From an uncultured Lachnospiraceae bacterium (GTDB taxonomy: Bacteria; Bacillota; Clostridia; Lachnospirales; Lachnospiraceae), in contig CAMNQN010000010.1 in the NCBI GenBank assembly GCA_946549155.1, positions 1 to 25,591 of the forward strand: a stretch of DNA of 25,591 nt. Direction: 5' to 3'. Positions 15,345 through 23,178 of this stretch are shown here, one piece after another. The translations under genes were made by a program, and so were the position numbers. How positions within the stretch are numbered: the stretch's first letter is position 1; each line of letters opens with the position of its first letter. The notes under the pieces were generated by a model. That model was given only the letters and a program-made list of their open reading frames with translations, had not been told where the DNA came from and made no database searches.

Positions 15345-15977
15345 CTAACGGTGGAAGCTGGTAAAGATCGTCTGTTCTTTCTGGGGAAGGCCCAATTTTT
15401 CCTTGCCCATCCGGATACTCTTCATGAGAAACGCCATATTGCGTCCCAGCGTCCGCATGGTCTGCATGCCCTCCTCGTCCTTTAAAACCTCCTCCGGAGT
15501 CCCGCCATGCACCATATTCCAGTACTGGCTGCTCGCCACCGGCATGCCGCACATGGTAAAGTATTTATTCAGCATGTCAAAAGTGGCCGTATTGCCTCCA
15601 CGCCGACAGGATACCACCGCCGCGCCTACTTTCATGGTCTTGTCAATATTCAGGGTGCTGAAGAACAGACGGTCCATAAAAGATACGGCCCCGCCTGCCG
15701 GAGAAGCGAAATAAACCGGGGAGCCGATGACAAAGGCGTCCGCTTCCGCCAGCTTGGGGGCAATCTCGTTGACGATATCGTTAAATACGCACTTGCCTCC
15801 CTGCTCCCCCTCACTGTGGCATTTCCGGCAGGCAATACAGCCCCGGATGTCTTTATTCCCCACATGGACGATCTCCGCCTCAATCCCCTCTGCCTCCAAG
15901 GTCTTCGCCAGCTCCGTCAGCGCCGTGTAAGTACATCCATTTCTCCTTGGGCTTCCGTTTACAAGTAATGCTTTCAT
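15345..15977 (-). CDS. Flavodoxin-fold NAD(P)H oxidoreductase with a four-cysteine motif
   Basis: ATG at 15977 follows GAGGAGGAA; 210 residues. The FMN loop is LLVNGSPRRNGCTYTAL, and the second contact is DAFVIGSPVYFASPAG. The motif GCIACRKC with a later GKC gives Cys47, Cys50, Cys53 and Cys63 (C-x2-C-x2-C-x9-C). In iron-sulfur flavoproteins a similar compact motif binds a [4Fe-4S] cluster; in other members of this family it may not. It is thus an FMN oxidoreductase, possibly an Isf-like electron carrier. It is the first gene after operator-promoter C and leads the SDR/AKR/flavodoxin run down to 10619. Confidence 0.88.
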   Translation of the reverse strand: MKALLVNGSPRRNGCTYTALTELAKTLEAEGIEAEIVHVGNKDIRGCIACRKCHSEGEQGGKCVFNDIVNEIAPKLAEADAFVIGSPVYFASPAGGAVSFMDRLFFSTLNIDKTMKVGAAVVSCRRGGNTATFDMLNKYFTMCGMPVASSQYWNMVHGGTPEEVLKDEEGMQTMRTLGRNMAFLMKSIRMGKEKLGLPQKEQTIFTSFHR

Positions 15978-16009
15978 AATTAAATTCCTCCTCTTTTTCA
16001 TCTGTCTTT

Positions 16010-16075
16010 ATTATAAAGGATACTTATGATCCGCAGAAGTCACCATTCGTTATCCAGTATATACCTTGCGGTATA
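16010..16075 (-). promoter_or_regulatory. Regulon operator-promoter, copy C (flavodoxin-SDR-AKR operon)
   Basis: The minus-strand -10 TATAAT (16010-16015) is exactly 20 bp from GACTTC (plus GAAGTC at 16036-16041), and the 40-bp block ends at 16075. This copy has the clearest dyad, TATACC-TTGC-GGTATA at 16060-16075. It sits 33 bp upstream of the flavodoxin start codon. Confidence 0.82.
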
Positions 16076-16121
16076 AACCACAGGGCTCCTATTGCGGCAA
16101 TCATGCGAAAACAGCCGTTTT

Positions 16122-17303
16122 TCAGCAGTCCTCCCCATAACACTCCTGGAATATTCTAAGGATTTCCTCTTGTGTCAATCTTGTGCAGCTTCCGGAAACC
16201 ATGGCACTGGAATCGGCAATGGCTCTTAAGTCCGTATTCTCATCAACTCCCAATTCCCTCAAGTCTGTCGGCAGCCCAATCTCCCGGATAAAATCCGCCA
16301 GCCCGTCAATTCCGGCACAGGCAATTTCTTCCTCCGTCTTTTCCCCAGGCGTAATCCCCCACACTTCCACAGCGAACCGCTTAAACTTCGCCAGCCCGCT
16401 CGTATAAATGTGGCGGCAGTACACAGGCAGCAGCACCGCCAGCCCGGCGCCGTGACTGCATCCCGTGTACGCCTCAAGCTGATACGCCATCTGACGGCAC
16501 TGGAAATGGTCGGGCTTTCCCAGTCTGATGATTCGGTTTTCCGCCATTGCCCCAGCCCACATCAGATTGCCTCTGGCCGTATAGTCCTCCGGATTCCTGA
16601 CTGCTCTGCGAAGACTGCGGATCACGTTTTTCATAAGAGCCACGGCAAGGTCGTCCGAAACATTGTCCTCATCCGGCCCACCAAGATAGCTCTCCATGAT
16701 ATGGGAAAGGACGGCAAATCCGTTGCATATCATCTGGAATTGGGGAATGCTGTAAGTATAAACCGGGTCCATGAGGGCGAACTTCGGATTACATTTAGGA
16801 TAGTCCCGCCCGGTCTTCACCATCAACGCTTCATTGGTAATGACTGATCTTCCATTGCATTCGCTTCCACTTCCCGCCGCCGTAGCCACCACCCCAAGAG
16901 GCAAAGGCTCAAAGCCAAAGATTCCGGGCCTTGCCCAGAAGTTTTCCCATAGGTTCCCCTCATACCGGACAGTCATGGAGATTGCTTTGCAGCAGTCCAT
17001 CACCGAACCGCCGCCGACAGCAAGGATCAGCCCCACATGATGTTTTCTGGCAACTTCCGCTCCTTCCAGGACTTTGGCATAGGTGACATTGGCCATTATG
17101 CCTGGAAACTCCACAATCTCTTTTCCCGCCCCATTTAAAATGGCAGTCACTTCATCATAGACCCCGTTCTTTTTGACCGAACCGCCTCCATAGGCAAGCA
17201 TGACCGTATCCCCGTATCCCTTTGTGAGACAGGCCAGGTATTCTTTCACACAGCCTCTCCCGAAAAATACCTTTGTCCCGTTTTCAAAAATAAAATTGTT
17301 CAC
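16122..17303 (-). CDS. Iron-type (BDH/YqhD-like) alcohol dehydrogenase with two metal ligands replaced
   Basis: GTG at 17303 is the start, with AGGAAGGA about 10 bp upstream; 393 residues, full length for the family. The cofactor region has YGGGSVKKNGVYD (38-50) and VGGGSVMDCCKAIS (97-109), and AGSGSECNGRSVITNE follows. The usual divalent metal ligands are Asp-x3-His and two later His. Here His201 (VLSHIMES) and His284 (CSHGAG) remain, but the Asp four residues before His201 is Ala197, and the His 14 residues before His284 is Arg270. Such enzymes reduce aldehydes to alcohols with NAD(P)H; this one may have lost its usual metal or work differently. It stands alone behind operator D, downstream of the LysR gene. 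Confidence 0.88.
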   Translation of the reverse strand: MNNFIFENGTKVFFGRGCVKEYLACLTKGYGDTVMLAYGGGSVKKNGVYDEVTAILNGAGKEIVEFPGIMANVTYAKVLEGAEVARKHHVGLILAVGGGSVMDCCKAISMTVRYEGNLWENFWARPGIFGFEPLPLGVVATAAGSGSECNGRSVITNEALMVKTGRDYPKCNPKFALMDPVYTYSIPQFQMICNGFAVLSHIMESYLGGPDEDNVSDDLAVALMKNVIRSLRRAVRNPEDYTARGNLMWAGAMAENRIIRLGKPDHFQCRQMAYQLEAYTGCSHGAGLAVLLPVYCRHIYTSGLAKFKRFAVEVWGITPGEKTEEEIACAGIDGLADFIREIGLPTDLRELGVDENTDLRAIADSSAMVSGSCTRLTQEEILRIFQECYGEDC

Positions 17304-17350
17304 CCTTCACCATTCCTTCCTGTTATTGCGTCCCCATTACCTATGTATCA

Positions 17351-17416
17351 ATTATAAATAAGGCGGACCCTGAGGAGAAGTCTCCCTTTGTTCATCAGCT
17401 GATACCCAATGGTTAT
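17351..17416 (-). promoter_or_regulatory. Regulon operator-promoter, copy D (alcohol dehydrogenase)
   Basis: The minus-strand -10 TATAAT (17351-17356) is exactly 20 bp from GACTTC (plus GAAGTC at 17377-17382), and the 40-bp block ends at 17416. The dyad ATACCCAATGGTTAT matches a LysR-type T-N11-A site. It is adjacent to, and downstream of, the LysR gene at 17573. Confidence 0.82.
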
Positions 17417-17437
17417 AACTTGATTCAAAAAATCCGG

Positions 17438-17474
17438 ACAAAAAAGAACCGAAATACCTTTCGGTATCCGGTTC
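17438..17474 (-). terminator. Rho-independent terminator of the LysR gene
   Basis: On the minus strand GAACCGGATACC-GAAA-GGTATTTCGGTTC forms a near-perfect stem with a GAAA tetraloop, followed by TTTTTT (17440-17445). It lies about 100 bp past the LysR stop codon and insulates operator D from LysR transcription. Confidence 0.85.
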
Positions 17475-17572
17475 CTTTCCTGATCATTTTCTATTTGCTT
17501 AATCCATTCCCCCTGCATTCAGCTCAGAGATGAAAGCCTCCGTTCCCGGCCGTACTATAAAGCAGACACAAA

Positions 17573-18463
17573 TTACTGTACCGCCGCCTTCACTGCCTCC
17601 AGAAACTGTTTCACGATCCCGGAAGGCTGGGGAGCATGGAGCAGGCCGAAGGGAATGCTGTGTTCCCAGTCCACCGGAATCACCTTCAAAAGCGGATGTA
17701 CGCTGGCCCATCCCGGTATGGCAAGCAGAACGTCATTGCTGTTCTCACATCGGTTAAAAGCCTCCATACTGTAAAAATCAAAGTCCACAATATGGATCCG
17801 GCTGTGGTTCTGCCAGATGTCGTCCCGAAGCCGGTCCACATAATGGCTCCAATCCCGGCGCATAAGCATCAGGTTTTCCCCATACAGGTCTTCCGGCTTA
17901 AGCCTGTCCTTTTCCGCAAGCCTGTGGTGAATGGAAACCGCGCAGCAAAAGGGCTCACGGGACAGCTCCAATCCCGCGCAGCGCCGCAGCTCCAGCATGG
18001 TTTCGTCAAAAATCCCTCCCACCACATCAATGTTCTTTCCTAAATTTCCCAGGATCTCCCTGGCGTTTTCCGGCGTATTCTCAAACGGAATGATCTGGAA
18101 TTTCATGTCCGGACAATGGGTCTGTATCTTAGGCCACAGCTGCATAAGAAGCTGGGCCGGCGTCATGGGGGAACTGCCGATCCGGATCACCTTGGTATCC
18201 TCCTGCATGGCGTTCTTCGCTCTTGTGACAGAATCCCGGCAATACTGAATCACATATTTCGTATCCTGATACAAGGATTTTCCTGCTTTTGTCAAAATCA
18301 GCCCCCTGTGAGTCCTCTCAAATAATTTGACGCCAAGAGAGGCCTCCAGAAGGTTGATCTGTTTGATGACCGCAGTAGGGGTAATATAGGATTCCTCGGC
18401 AGCTTTGTTAAAGCTGCCTGCGTCCGCCACATGGAGAAATGTGTCCAGCTGTGGATTATACAT
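17573..18463 (-). CDS. LysR-family transcriptional regulator
   Basis: ATG at 18463 follows AAAGGAG at 10 bp; 296 residues, normal for the family. An N-terminal helix-turn-helix (LDTFLHVADAGSFNKAAEE...AVIKQINLLEASLGVKLFERT) is followed by a two-lobed effector domain starting at IRIGSSPMTPAQL. No cysteine pair typical of peroxide sensors stands out. Its gene sits just upstream of the alcohol dehydrogenase, which carries operator D. It is therefore the best candidate activator for the four matching operators; this is inference. Its own promoter at 18516-18550 carries response-regulator-type repeats. Confidence 0.92.
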   Translation of the reverse strand: MYNPQLDTFLHVADAGSFNKAAEESYITPTAVIKQINLLEASLGVKLFERTHRGLILTKAGKSLYQDTKYVIQYCRDSVTRAKNAMQEDTKVIRIGSSPMTPAQLLMQLWPKIQTHCPDMKFQIIPFENTPENAREILGNLGKNIDVVGGIFDETMLELRRCAGLELSREPFCCAVSIHHRLAEKDRLKPEDLYGENLMLMRRDWSHYVDRLRDDIWQNHSRIHIVDFDFYSMEAFNRCENSNDVLLAIPGWASVHPLLKVIPVDWEHSIPFGLLHAPQPSGIVKQFLEAVKAAVQ

Positions 18464-18515
18464 AAGGCAGGCACTCCTTTGCATTCTTGATCTTTCAGCA
18501 GTATTAATAAGAAAC

Positions 18516-18550
18516 AGTTTACCAGATATTCCTAACAAATGTCTAACAAT
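18516..18550 (-). promoter_or_regulatory. Putative LysR-gene promoter with two 11-bp direct repeats
   Basis: Minus strand: TTGTTAGACAT directly followed by TTGTTAGGAAT, an exact 11-bp period, then a -10-like TAAACT (18516-18521) 9 bp past TTGTTAGG. The same arrangement and spacing occur upstream of the kinase gene (10466-10511). This suggests that the response regulator controls this LysR gene. Confidence 0.5.
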
Positions 18551-18582
18551 TTGATAAACTATTTCTAAACTCCGAAAATTTT

Positions 18583-19359
18583 TCACCCCCTATGCTGATT
18601 GTTTGCCTCCACAATCTCCGTCAGGCGGATGAATTCGTTATGATAACGTTTGTCCGGATTCTTTTCCGGAATGGTCAGCCGGATAGCATTCTTTGGACAG
18701 TGGTGGATACAGGCCATGCATACCTGGCAGTTTTCTCCCGTATTCACGGCTTTCTGATTCTCCACACGGATACAGCCCCCGGGACAGACTCTGGTACAGA
18801 CCCCGCATCCGATACAGTCCCCGGTCACCTCATAAAGATTTTTCCAGAGTTTTTTCGGTTCTCCTGCCGTTCTCTCTATAAAAGCCCTGTGCCATCCCCG
18901 GTCCTCCTCCGTCGCCGGCTGTATAAAGCGCTTCCTGGCGGCAATATCCCGCCGGATGGCCTCTATGTGTTCCTCCACCTTCTTCTCCGGATTGATGGCC
19001 AGCTGCTCCTCCATGTCAAACCCCGGCAGATAATTATCCACCATCATAATGGTGTTGATATAATCCGCTTGTCTTTGGCAGGAATCCAAAAACTCTTTGG
19101 CAAGCTCCGCCCCTCCCCCATGCCTCTTTCCATAAGTCAATACCAAGTAAAAATACTCCGTCCGAAACACGGCCCTCCTCAAAAATTCCTTCACCATGGC
19201 AGGCATCTCATGGCCGTACAGGGGGCAGACCACCCCAATGGTATCCCCTTCAAAAACCAGTTCCTCCTCATGGATTGCCTGGGGAATACTGATTCGTTTT
19301 TCCTCTAACTGCTTTGCCACATACAGGCTGTTGCCTGTACCCGTAAAATAAAATACCAT
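18583..19359 (-). CDS. EFR1-type flavodoxin plus 2[4Fe-4S] ferredoxin
   Basis: This 258-residue cytoplasmic protein has an N-terminal flavodoxin-like domain (VFYFTGTGNSLYVAKQL, then IGVVCPLYGHEMPAMV) and a C-terminal ferredoxin domain. The two clusters are Cys182/185/188/192 (DCIGCGVCTRVCP) and Cys211/214/217/221 (CQVCMACIHHCP). This is the architecture of the EFR1 family, low-potential electron carriers of clostridia; partners are rarely known. It has its own promoter (19502-19531) and is divergent from the LysR gene at 19583, a classic LysR target arrangement. It could feed reductases in the island, which is inference. Confidence 0.93.
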   Translation of the reverse strand: MVFYFTGTGNSLYVAKQLEEKRISIPQAIHEEELVFEGDTIGVVCPLYGHEMPAMVKEFLRRAVFRTEYFYLVLTYGKRHGGGAELAKEFLDSCQRQADYINTIMMVDNYLPGFDMEEQLAINPEKKVEEHIEAIRRDIAARKRFIQPATEEDRGWHRAFIERTAGEPKKLWKNLYEVTGDCIGCGVCTRVCPGGCIRVENQKAVNTGENCQVCMACIHHCPKNAIRLTIPEKNPDKRYHNEFIRLTEIVEANNQHRG

Positions 19360-19501
19360 ATCCTTCTCCCTCCTATATCTGTCAATAAATTCTCACGCCC
19401 CAAAGCCCCTTTGCTATTGAAAATCTTGTCCCTTTCTGCTATGATCATAACTGATACTTTGATTCGTTGCTCTCATACCATTTTCCTTTGCCTCTGTTGG
19501 T

Positions 19502-19531
19502 ATTATAACGGATATTTCCAATAAAGTACAA
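19502..19531 (-). promoter_or_regulatory. Promoter of the EFR1 gene, TTGTAC-N18-TATAAT
   Basis: On the minus strand TTGTAC (19526-19531), 18 bp and TATAAT (19502-19507) form a good promoter. The extended CATTGTACTTTA sequence and the 18-bp spacing are shared with the AKR promoter at 22195-22224. The 5' leader is about 140 bp. It contains GCAGAAAGGG (19431-19440), also found near the AKR promoter. Confidence 0.7.
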
Positions 19532-19582
19532 TGTCGATAAGGAATACAATTATAAATTCTATTTATACTGAAAGGACCTGCC

Positions 19583-20422
19583 ATGATCGAACTCTATGAA
19601 CTTCGGCAGTTCCTGGCCTTCGCAAAGGCCGGAACACTGTCGGAAGCCTCCGAAACGCTCCATCTCTCCCAGCCCGCCTTAAGCCGCAATATGAAAAAGC
19701 TGGAGGAAGATTTGGGCATCGCCCTCTTTCTGCGCCAGAAAAACAAGCTGGAACTGAATGAAAACGGAATGTATGTGCTGGAGCTTACAAAGAAACTTCT
19801 GGAAGACGCGGACCTGCTGGTGGCAAAGGCCAGAGACTATGACAGAAGGAACCGCACCATCACTCTGGGTCTGTGCGCTCCCGCCCCGGCCTGGCTCCTT
19901 ACACCGCTGATCTCCAACCTTTATCCCCATATGACCCTGCAGACCGAACTGAAGGACGAAGAGCGGCTGTTAAAAGACCTGGAAAATCACGTGTACCATC
20001 TGGCAGTGGTCCATAGACAGCCTAAGGACGGCCTCTATTATGTAAAAGAATGCGGCAGGGAGAAGCTCTCCTTCTCCCTGCCCAAAGGCCACAAGTACGC
20101 CAGGCGAAAGAGCCTGTCCTTTCAGGAGATGAACGGAGAAAATATGCTCCTCATGTCTGACATCGGTTTCTGGGACCTTCTCCACAGGGAAAAAATGCCG
20201 GATTCCCGTTTTCTCACCCAGTATGACCGTTTCAGTTTCAACGAACTGGTGGAGTCTTCCACCCTGCCTTCCTTTATCACGGATCTCTCGGAAAAATACA
20301 TTGAAACAGCCTCCGGCCGTGTGACAGTCCCCATCTCAGACGAGGAGGCATCCGTGACCTATTATCTTGTGTGCAGGAATGATAAAAAGAAAGAATTCTC
20401 GGCGCTGTTCGCCTCGCTGTAG
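19583..20422 (+). CDS. LysR-family transcriptional regulator, divergent to the EFR1 gene
   Basis: ATG at 19583 follows AAAGGA; 279 residues. The helix-turn-helix covers LYELRQFLAFAKAGTLSEA and SQPALSRNMKKLEEDLGIALF; the effector domain begins at ITLGLCAPAPAW. It is the only convincing plus-strand gene in the window. It is read away from EFR1 across a 223-bp intergenic region and converges with the AKR at 20443 (20 bp between stop codons, no terminator seen). I infer it controls EFR1 and, through the matching promoter at 22195, the AKR pair. I could not assign its own promoter with confidence. Confidence 0.93.
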   Translation: MIELYELRQFLAFAKAGTLSEASETLHLSQPALSRNMKKLEEDLGIALFLRQKNKLELNENGMYVLELTKKLLEDADLLVAKARDYDRRNRTITLGLCAPAPAWLLTPLISNLYPHMTLQTELKDEERLLKDLENHVYHLAVVHRQPKDGLYYVKECGREKLSFSLPKGHKYARRKSLSFQEMNGENMLLMSDIGFWDLLHREKMPDSRFLTQYDRFSFNELVESSTLPSFITDLSEKYIETASGRVTVPISDEEASVTYYLVCRNDKKKEFSALFASL

Positions 20423-20442
20423 GATTTACTCCGGCAATTTTC

Positions 20443-21291
20443 TCATTCCTCTTCAAACCTGCATTTTGTCGTTGCCATTCTCTCCAGGGACTCCGCCGTC
20501 ACCTGATAGAACGGCCTGTGTTTGTTGACGCCGGCAATCTGTTCCATCTCCTCCTTCAGGAGCGCGAAATCAAACAGATTCCCGTTTTCCTCTATATGTT
20601 CCTTAGACCTGCTGCCCGGAACCGCTCCCAGTCCCATCTGCATATGCCACCGCAGGATAATCTGGGCCGGCGACTTTTTGTACTTGTCAGCCAGCGCCAG
20701 AAACACCGGGTCCCCAAGCATATCCGCGTTGCCATGCCCTAAGGGAAACCAGGACTGCAGCACAATGCCGTTTTCGTCAAGAAAAGGCTTCACCTGCTCC
20801 GCCGGATAGTACGGGTGGCATTCCGCCTGCATGACCATGGGCCTTACCTCACACTGTTCCAGGATTTCTTCTATCTTTTCCACAGGAAAGTTTGACAGGC
20901 CGATGGCTCTCAATTTGCCCTCCCTGTAAGCTTTCTCCAGCATTTTGTAGGCATACCCGTAGTTGTTCACCGGATGGTGCAGGATCATCAGGTCGATGTA
21001 ATCCACCTGGAGCCTTTTCAGCGTGTCGTCAACAGCGTGATCCTGTTCATACAACGTCGGCCCCAGTTTCGTCTCCAGAAAATATTCCTCCCGTTTCCGT
21101 CCCGATCTCTTTAAGCCCTCCCCCACTTCCGCCTCGTTGCCGTAGCGGTTGGCCGTATCAATCAGGTCATAGCCGTGGTTTAAGGCAAACGCCACATTCT
21201 CCACAATCTGGCTTCCGGTCTGGCCGATGGTCCCAAAGCCCAGCCGGGGCATTGTGACCCTGTTGTTTAAAACAATGCCTGTATCAGTCAT
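20443..21291 (-). CDS. Aldo/keto reductase, type B (PGSR cofactor loop)
   Basis: ATG at 21291 follows GGGAGGAAGATCC; 282 residues. The tetrad is Asp45 and Tyr50 (LIDTANRYGNE), Lys75 (LETKLGP) and His105 (LILHHPVNN, with a second His next to it). The cofactor loop is AVPGSRSKEHIEENGNLFDF, lacking the usual IPKS lysine, as in the AKR at 12564-13409. Its start overlaps the stop of the AKR upstream by 8 bp (translational coupling). It is a cytoplasmic reductase of unknown carbonyl substrate. Confidence 0.92.
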   Translation of the reverse strand: MTDTGIVLNNRVTMPRLGFGTIGQTGSQIVENVAFALNHGYDLIDTANRYGNEAEVGEGLKRSGRKREEYFLETKLGPTLYEQDHAVDDTLKRLQVDYIDLMILHHPVNNYGYAYKMLEKAYREGKLRAIGLSNFPVEKIEEILEQCEVRPMVMQAECHPYYPAEQVKPFLDENGIVLQSWFPLGHGNADMLGDPVFLALADKYKKSPAQIILRWHMQMGLGAVPGSRSKEHIEENGNLFDFALLKEEMEQIAGVNKHRPFYQVTAESLERMATTKCRFEEE

Positions 21292-22153
21292 GGATCTTCC
21301 TCCCGTTGCACATACGGACAAATTCCGGATCAAAATGTTTCACCGCCGTACCCACGTATCCCATGTCCAGAGAAAAGATTCGCTCCATCTCCTCTTCACT
21401 CAAGGTAAAATCCCAGATGTCGAAGTTCTCCTCTATGCGCTCCTTATGAGTGGACTTGGGGATGACCACCACGCCTCTCTGCACATTCCACCGCAGGATC
21501 ACCTGGCCTACGGTCTTTGCGTGGGCCGCCCCGATCTCCTTTAACATCTCATTCTCAAAAGGTTTATAGCGCCCTCCTCCAAGAGGCGCCCAGGCTTCCG
21601 GCACCACGTCATAGTAGGCCATGGTCTCCAAAGCCTTCTCCTGGGTGTAATAAGGGTGCAGCTCCACCTGGTTGACCATGGGCCTGATCTTCACGGTCTC
21701 ACAGAAGTTGGTCAGCACATGGGGATAAAAATTGGACACTCCGATGGCCTTTAATTTCCCCTCCCTGTAAGCGTCCTCCATGGCCCTCCAGGCGCTGAAA
21801 TAATCCTTCATGGCCTGGTGCAGAAGGTAGAGATCTAAGTATTCCAGCCCTGACTTTTCCAAAGAAGCGTCAATAGCCCTTTTGGCCGTCTCATAGCTTT
21901 CCATATCCTGCACCCACATCTTGGAAGTGATGAAGAGTTCTTCCCTGGTACAGATTCCTTCCGCGATAGCATCACGGACCGCTTCTCCCACGGCGTCCTC
22001 GTTGGTGTAGGAGGCCGCCGTGTCAATCAGGCGGTATCCGGCACGGATGGCATCCAGCACCGACCTCCTGCATTCCTCCTTATCCCGCACCTGAAACACA
22101 CCGAACCCTTCCATGGGCATTTTTACTTTATTCGTTAATGTGACAAATTCCAT
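21284..22153 (-). CDS. Aldo/keto reductase, DkgA-like (type A)
   Basis: ATG at 22153 follows GGGGAAGAGGA; 289 residues. The tetrad is Asp44 and Tyr49 (LIDTAASYTNE), Lys78 (ITSKMWV) and His112 (LLHQAMKD). The cofactor loop WNVQRGVVVIPKSTHKERIEEN is the NADPH-type pattern. It is closely related to the AKR at 11570-12457. The tail EFVRMCNGRKIHD recurs as the remnant at 10541-10618. It is the first gene behind the promoter at 22195-22224. Confidence 0.92.
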   Translation of the reverse strand: MEFVTLTNKVKMPMEGFGVFQVRDKEECRRSVLDAIRAGYRLIDTAASYTNEDAVGEAVRDAIAEGICTREELFITSKMWVQDMESYETAKRAIDASLEKSGLEYLDLYLLHQAMKDYFSAWRAMEDAYREGKLKAIGVSNFYPHVLTNFCETVKIRPMVNQVELHPYYTQEKALETMAYYDVVPEAWAPLGGGRYKPFENEMLKEIGAAHAKTVGQVILRWNVQRGVVVIPKSTHKERIEENFDIWDFTLSEEEMERIFSLDMGYVGTAVKHFDPEFVRMCNGRKIHD

Positions 22154-22194
22154 TCCTCTTCCCCTCTCTTTTTGTTATTTTCTGTATGGGAATG

Positions 22195-22224
22195 ATTATA
22201 AAGCACATTTTCCCTAAAGTACAA
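22195..22224 (-). promoter_or_regulatory. Promoter of the second AKR pair, TTGTAC-N18-TATAAT
   Basis: On the minus strand TTGTAC (22219-22224), 18 bp and TATAAT (22195-22200), followed by a leader of about 35 bp. It matches the EFR1 promoter in hexamers, spacing and flanking CATTGTACTTTA. ATAGCAGATTGCAGAAAGGG lies directly upstream and may be a LysR site. Confidence 0.72.
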
Positions 22225-22392
22225 TGCCCTTTCTGCAATCTGCTATCATTTTAATTTATAGCGGCACATTTCTATGAATCCTGACTGCCCGCGGAAACCA
22301 GCCATCTGTCCCCCAGTCATATACACTTCCAGAGAAAAGGCACCTGCATACTGCTCACAAGAAACGTCCGGATACAGTTAACATCATAACAT

Positions 22393-23163
22393 CTACTTGT
22401 CACTCTCAATCCCTGCCACGACAAACCTCCCATCCCGTTCCTGATAGCTGCAGGTAACCAGGAGCACCATTACAGAATCCTTCTCAAACTCAATACCCGT
22501 CCCATAGAACCCAGCTTCCTTAAGCCGTTTAAAAAAATCCGCTTTTTCAGCTTTCGTCTCCGGTTTCCGTTGATAAAACAACCCCTCCGGCTCCGTCCAG
22601 TCCTCTTCTTTGGCATACAAAACCGAAAAAACCTGAAACCTTCTATGTTCCCACAAACTGTCAAGGCAGATAACCGGATGATTCTCCCAATAGCTTTTCT
22701 CCCGGTACTTTAACAAATCCGCAAACATGCTTCCATTACGCATATTATGGCCATACAAAAATACATACCCTTCCCCTCCCAAATCAAAACCGGAGCCTGC
22801 CGCAAACGGCGTTCCTCCATATGATTTTTCTCTCTCGAAATTTCTGTGGAGATAATATTCCGGATCATCCGGCGTCCACATGACCGGATAGTCAATTCCT
22901 GTCCCGTCAATGGAAACCCAGCCTGCCAAATCCCCGTTTTTTTCCCAAAGCCCTTTATACTCCGGCAGCATGTCCTTTTCCCCACGGAATGCATATTCCA
23001 TCACTTCTGTTTCGTCCCGTACTGTTTTCACCTCCTCCGCCAGTCTGAGAAACTGGATCTGCTCCTCTCTTAAATCCCAAATCCTTTTCCAAAAAATACC
23101 GGTGACTCCCACTATGGCAAATAAAAAACACATGAACAAACCGCGTTCCAACTTTTCAAACAT
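22393..23163 (-). CDS. srtB: Class B sortase
   Basis: This 256-residue protein has an N-terminal membrane anchor (about 9-25) and a coiled stalk. The sortase B fold shows DYPVMW (91-96), YYLHRNF, the catalytic His139 in FLYGHNMRNGSMF, Cys238 in LLVTCSY and Arg246 in DGRFVVAG. It cleaves an NPxTG-like sorting signal and links the surface protein to the cell wall; no substrate is encoded in the window. Class B sortases are frequent in conjugative elements of Firmicutes, in keeping with the coupling protein just upstream. ATG at 23163 follows GGGAGG. Confidence 0.93.
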   Translation of the reverse strand: MFEKLERGLFMCFLFAIVGVTGIFWKRIWDLREEQIQFLRLAEEVKTVRDETEVMEYAFRGEKDMLPEYKGLWEKNGDLAGWVSIDGTGIDYPVMWTPDDPEYYLHRNFEREKSYGGTPFAAGSGFDLGGEGYVFLYGHNMRNGSMFADLLKYREKSYWENHPVICLDSLWEHRRFQVFSVLYAKEEDWTEPEGLFYQRKPETKAEKADFFKRLKEAGFYGTGIEFEKDSVMVLLVTCSYQERDGRFVVAGIESDK

Positions 23164-23178
23164 ACATCCTCCCTGTCC

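Noticed and set aside
15328..15552. Upstream extension of the SDR frame (75 extra codons)
   Set aside because: It overlaps the flavodoxin-fold gene, has no ribosome site, and the SDR Rossmann motif begins right after ATG 15327, which has a good site.
22225..22392. Possible left end (attachment site) of the conjugative element between AKR and sortase
   Set aside because: No integrase, tRNA 3' end or direct repeat could be recognised; the other end lies outside the window.
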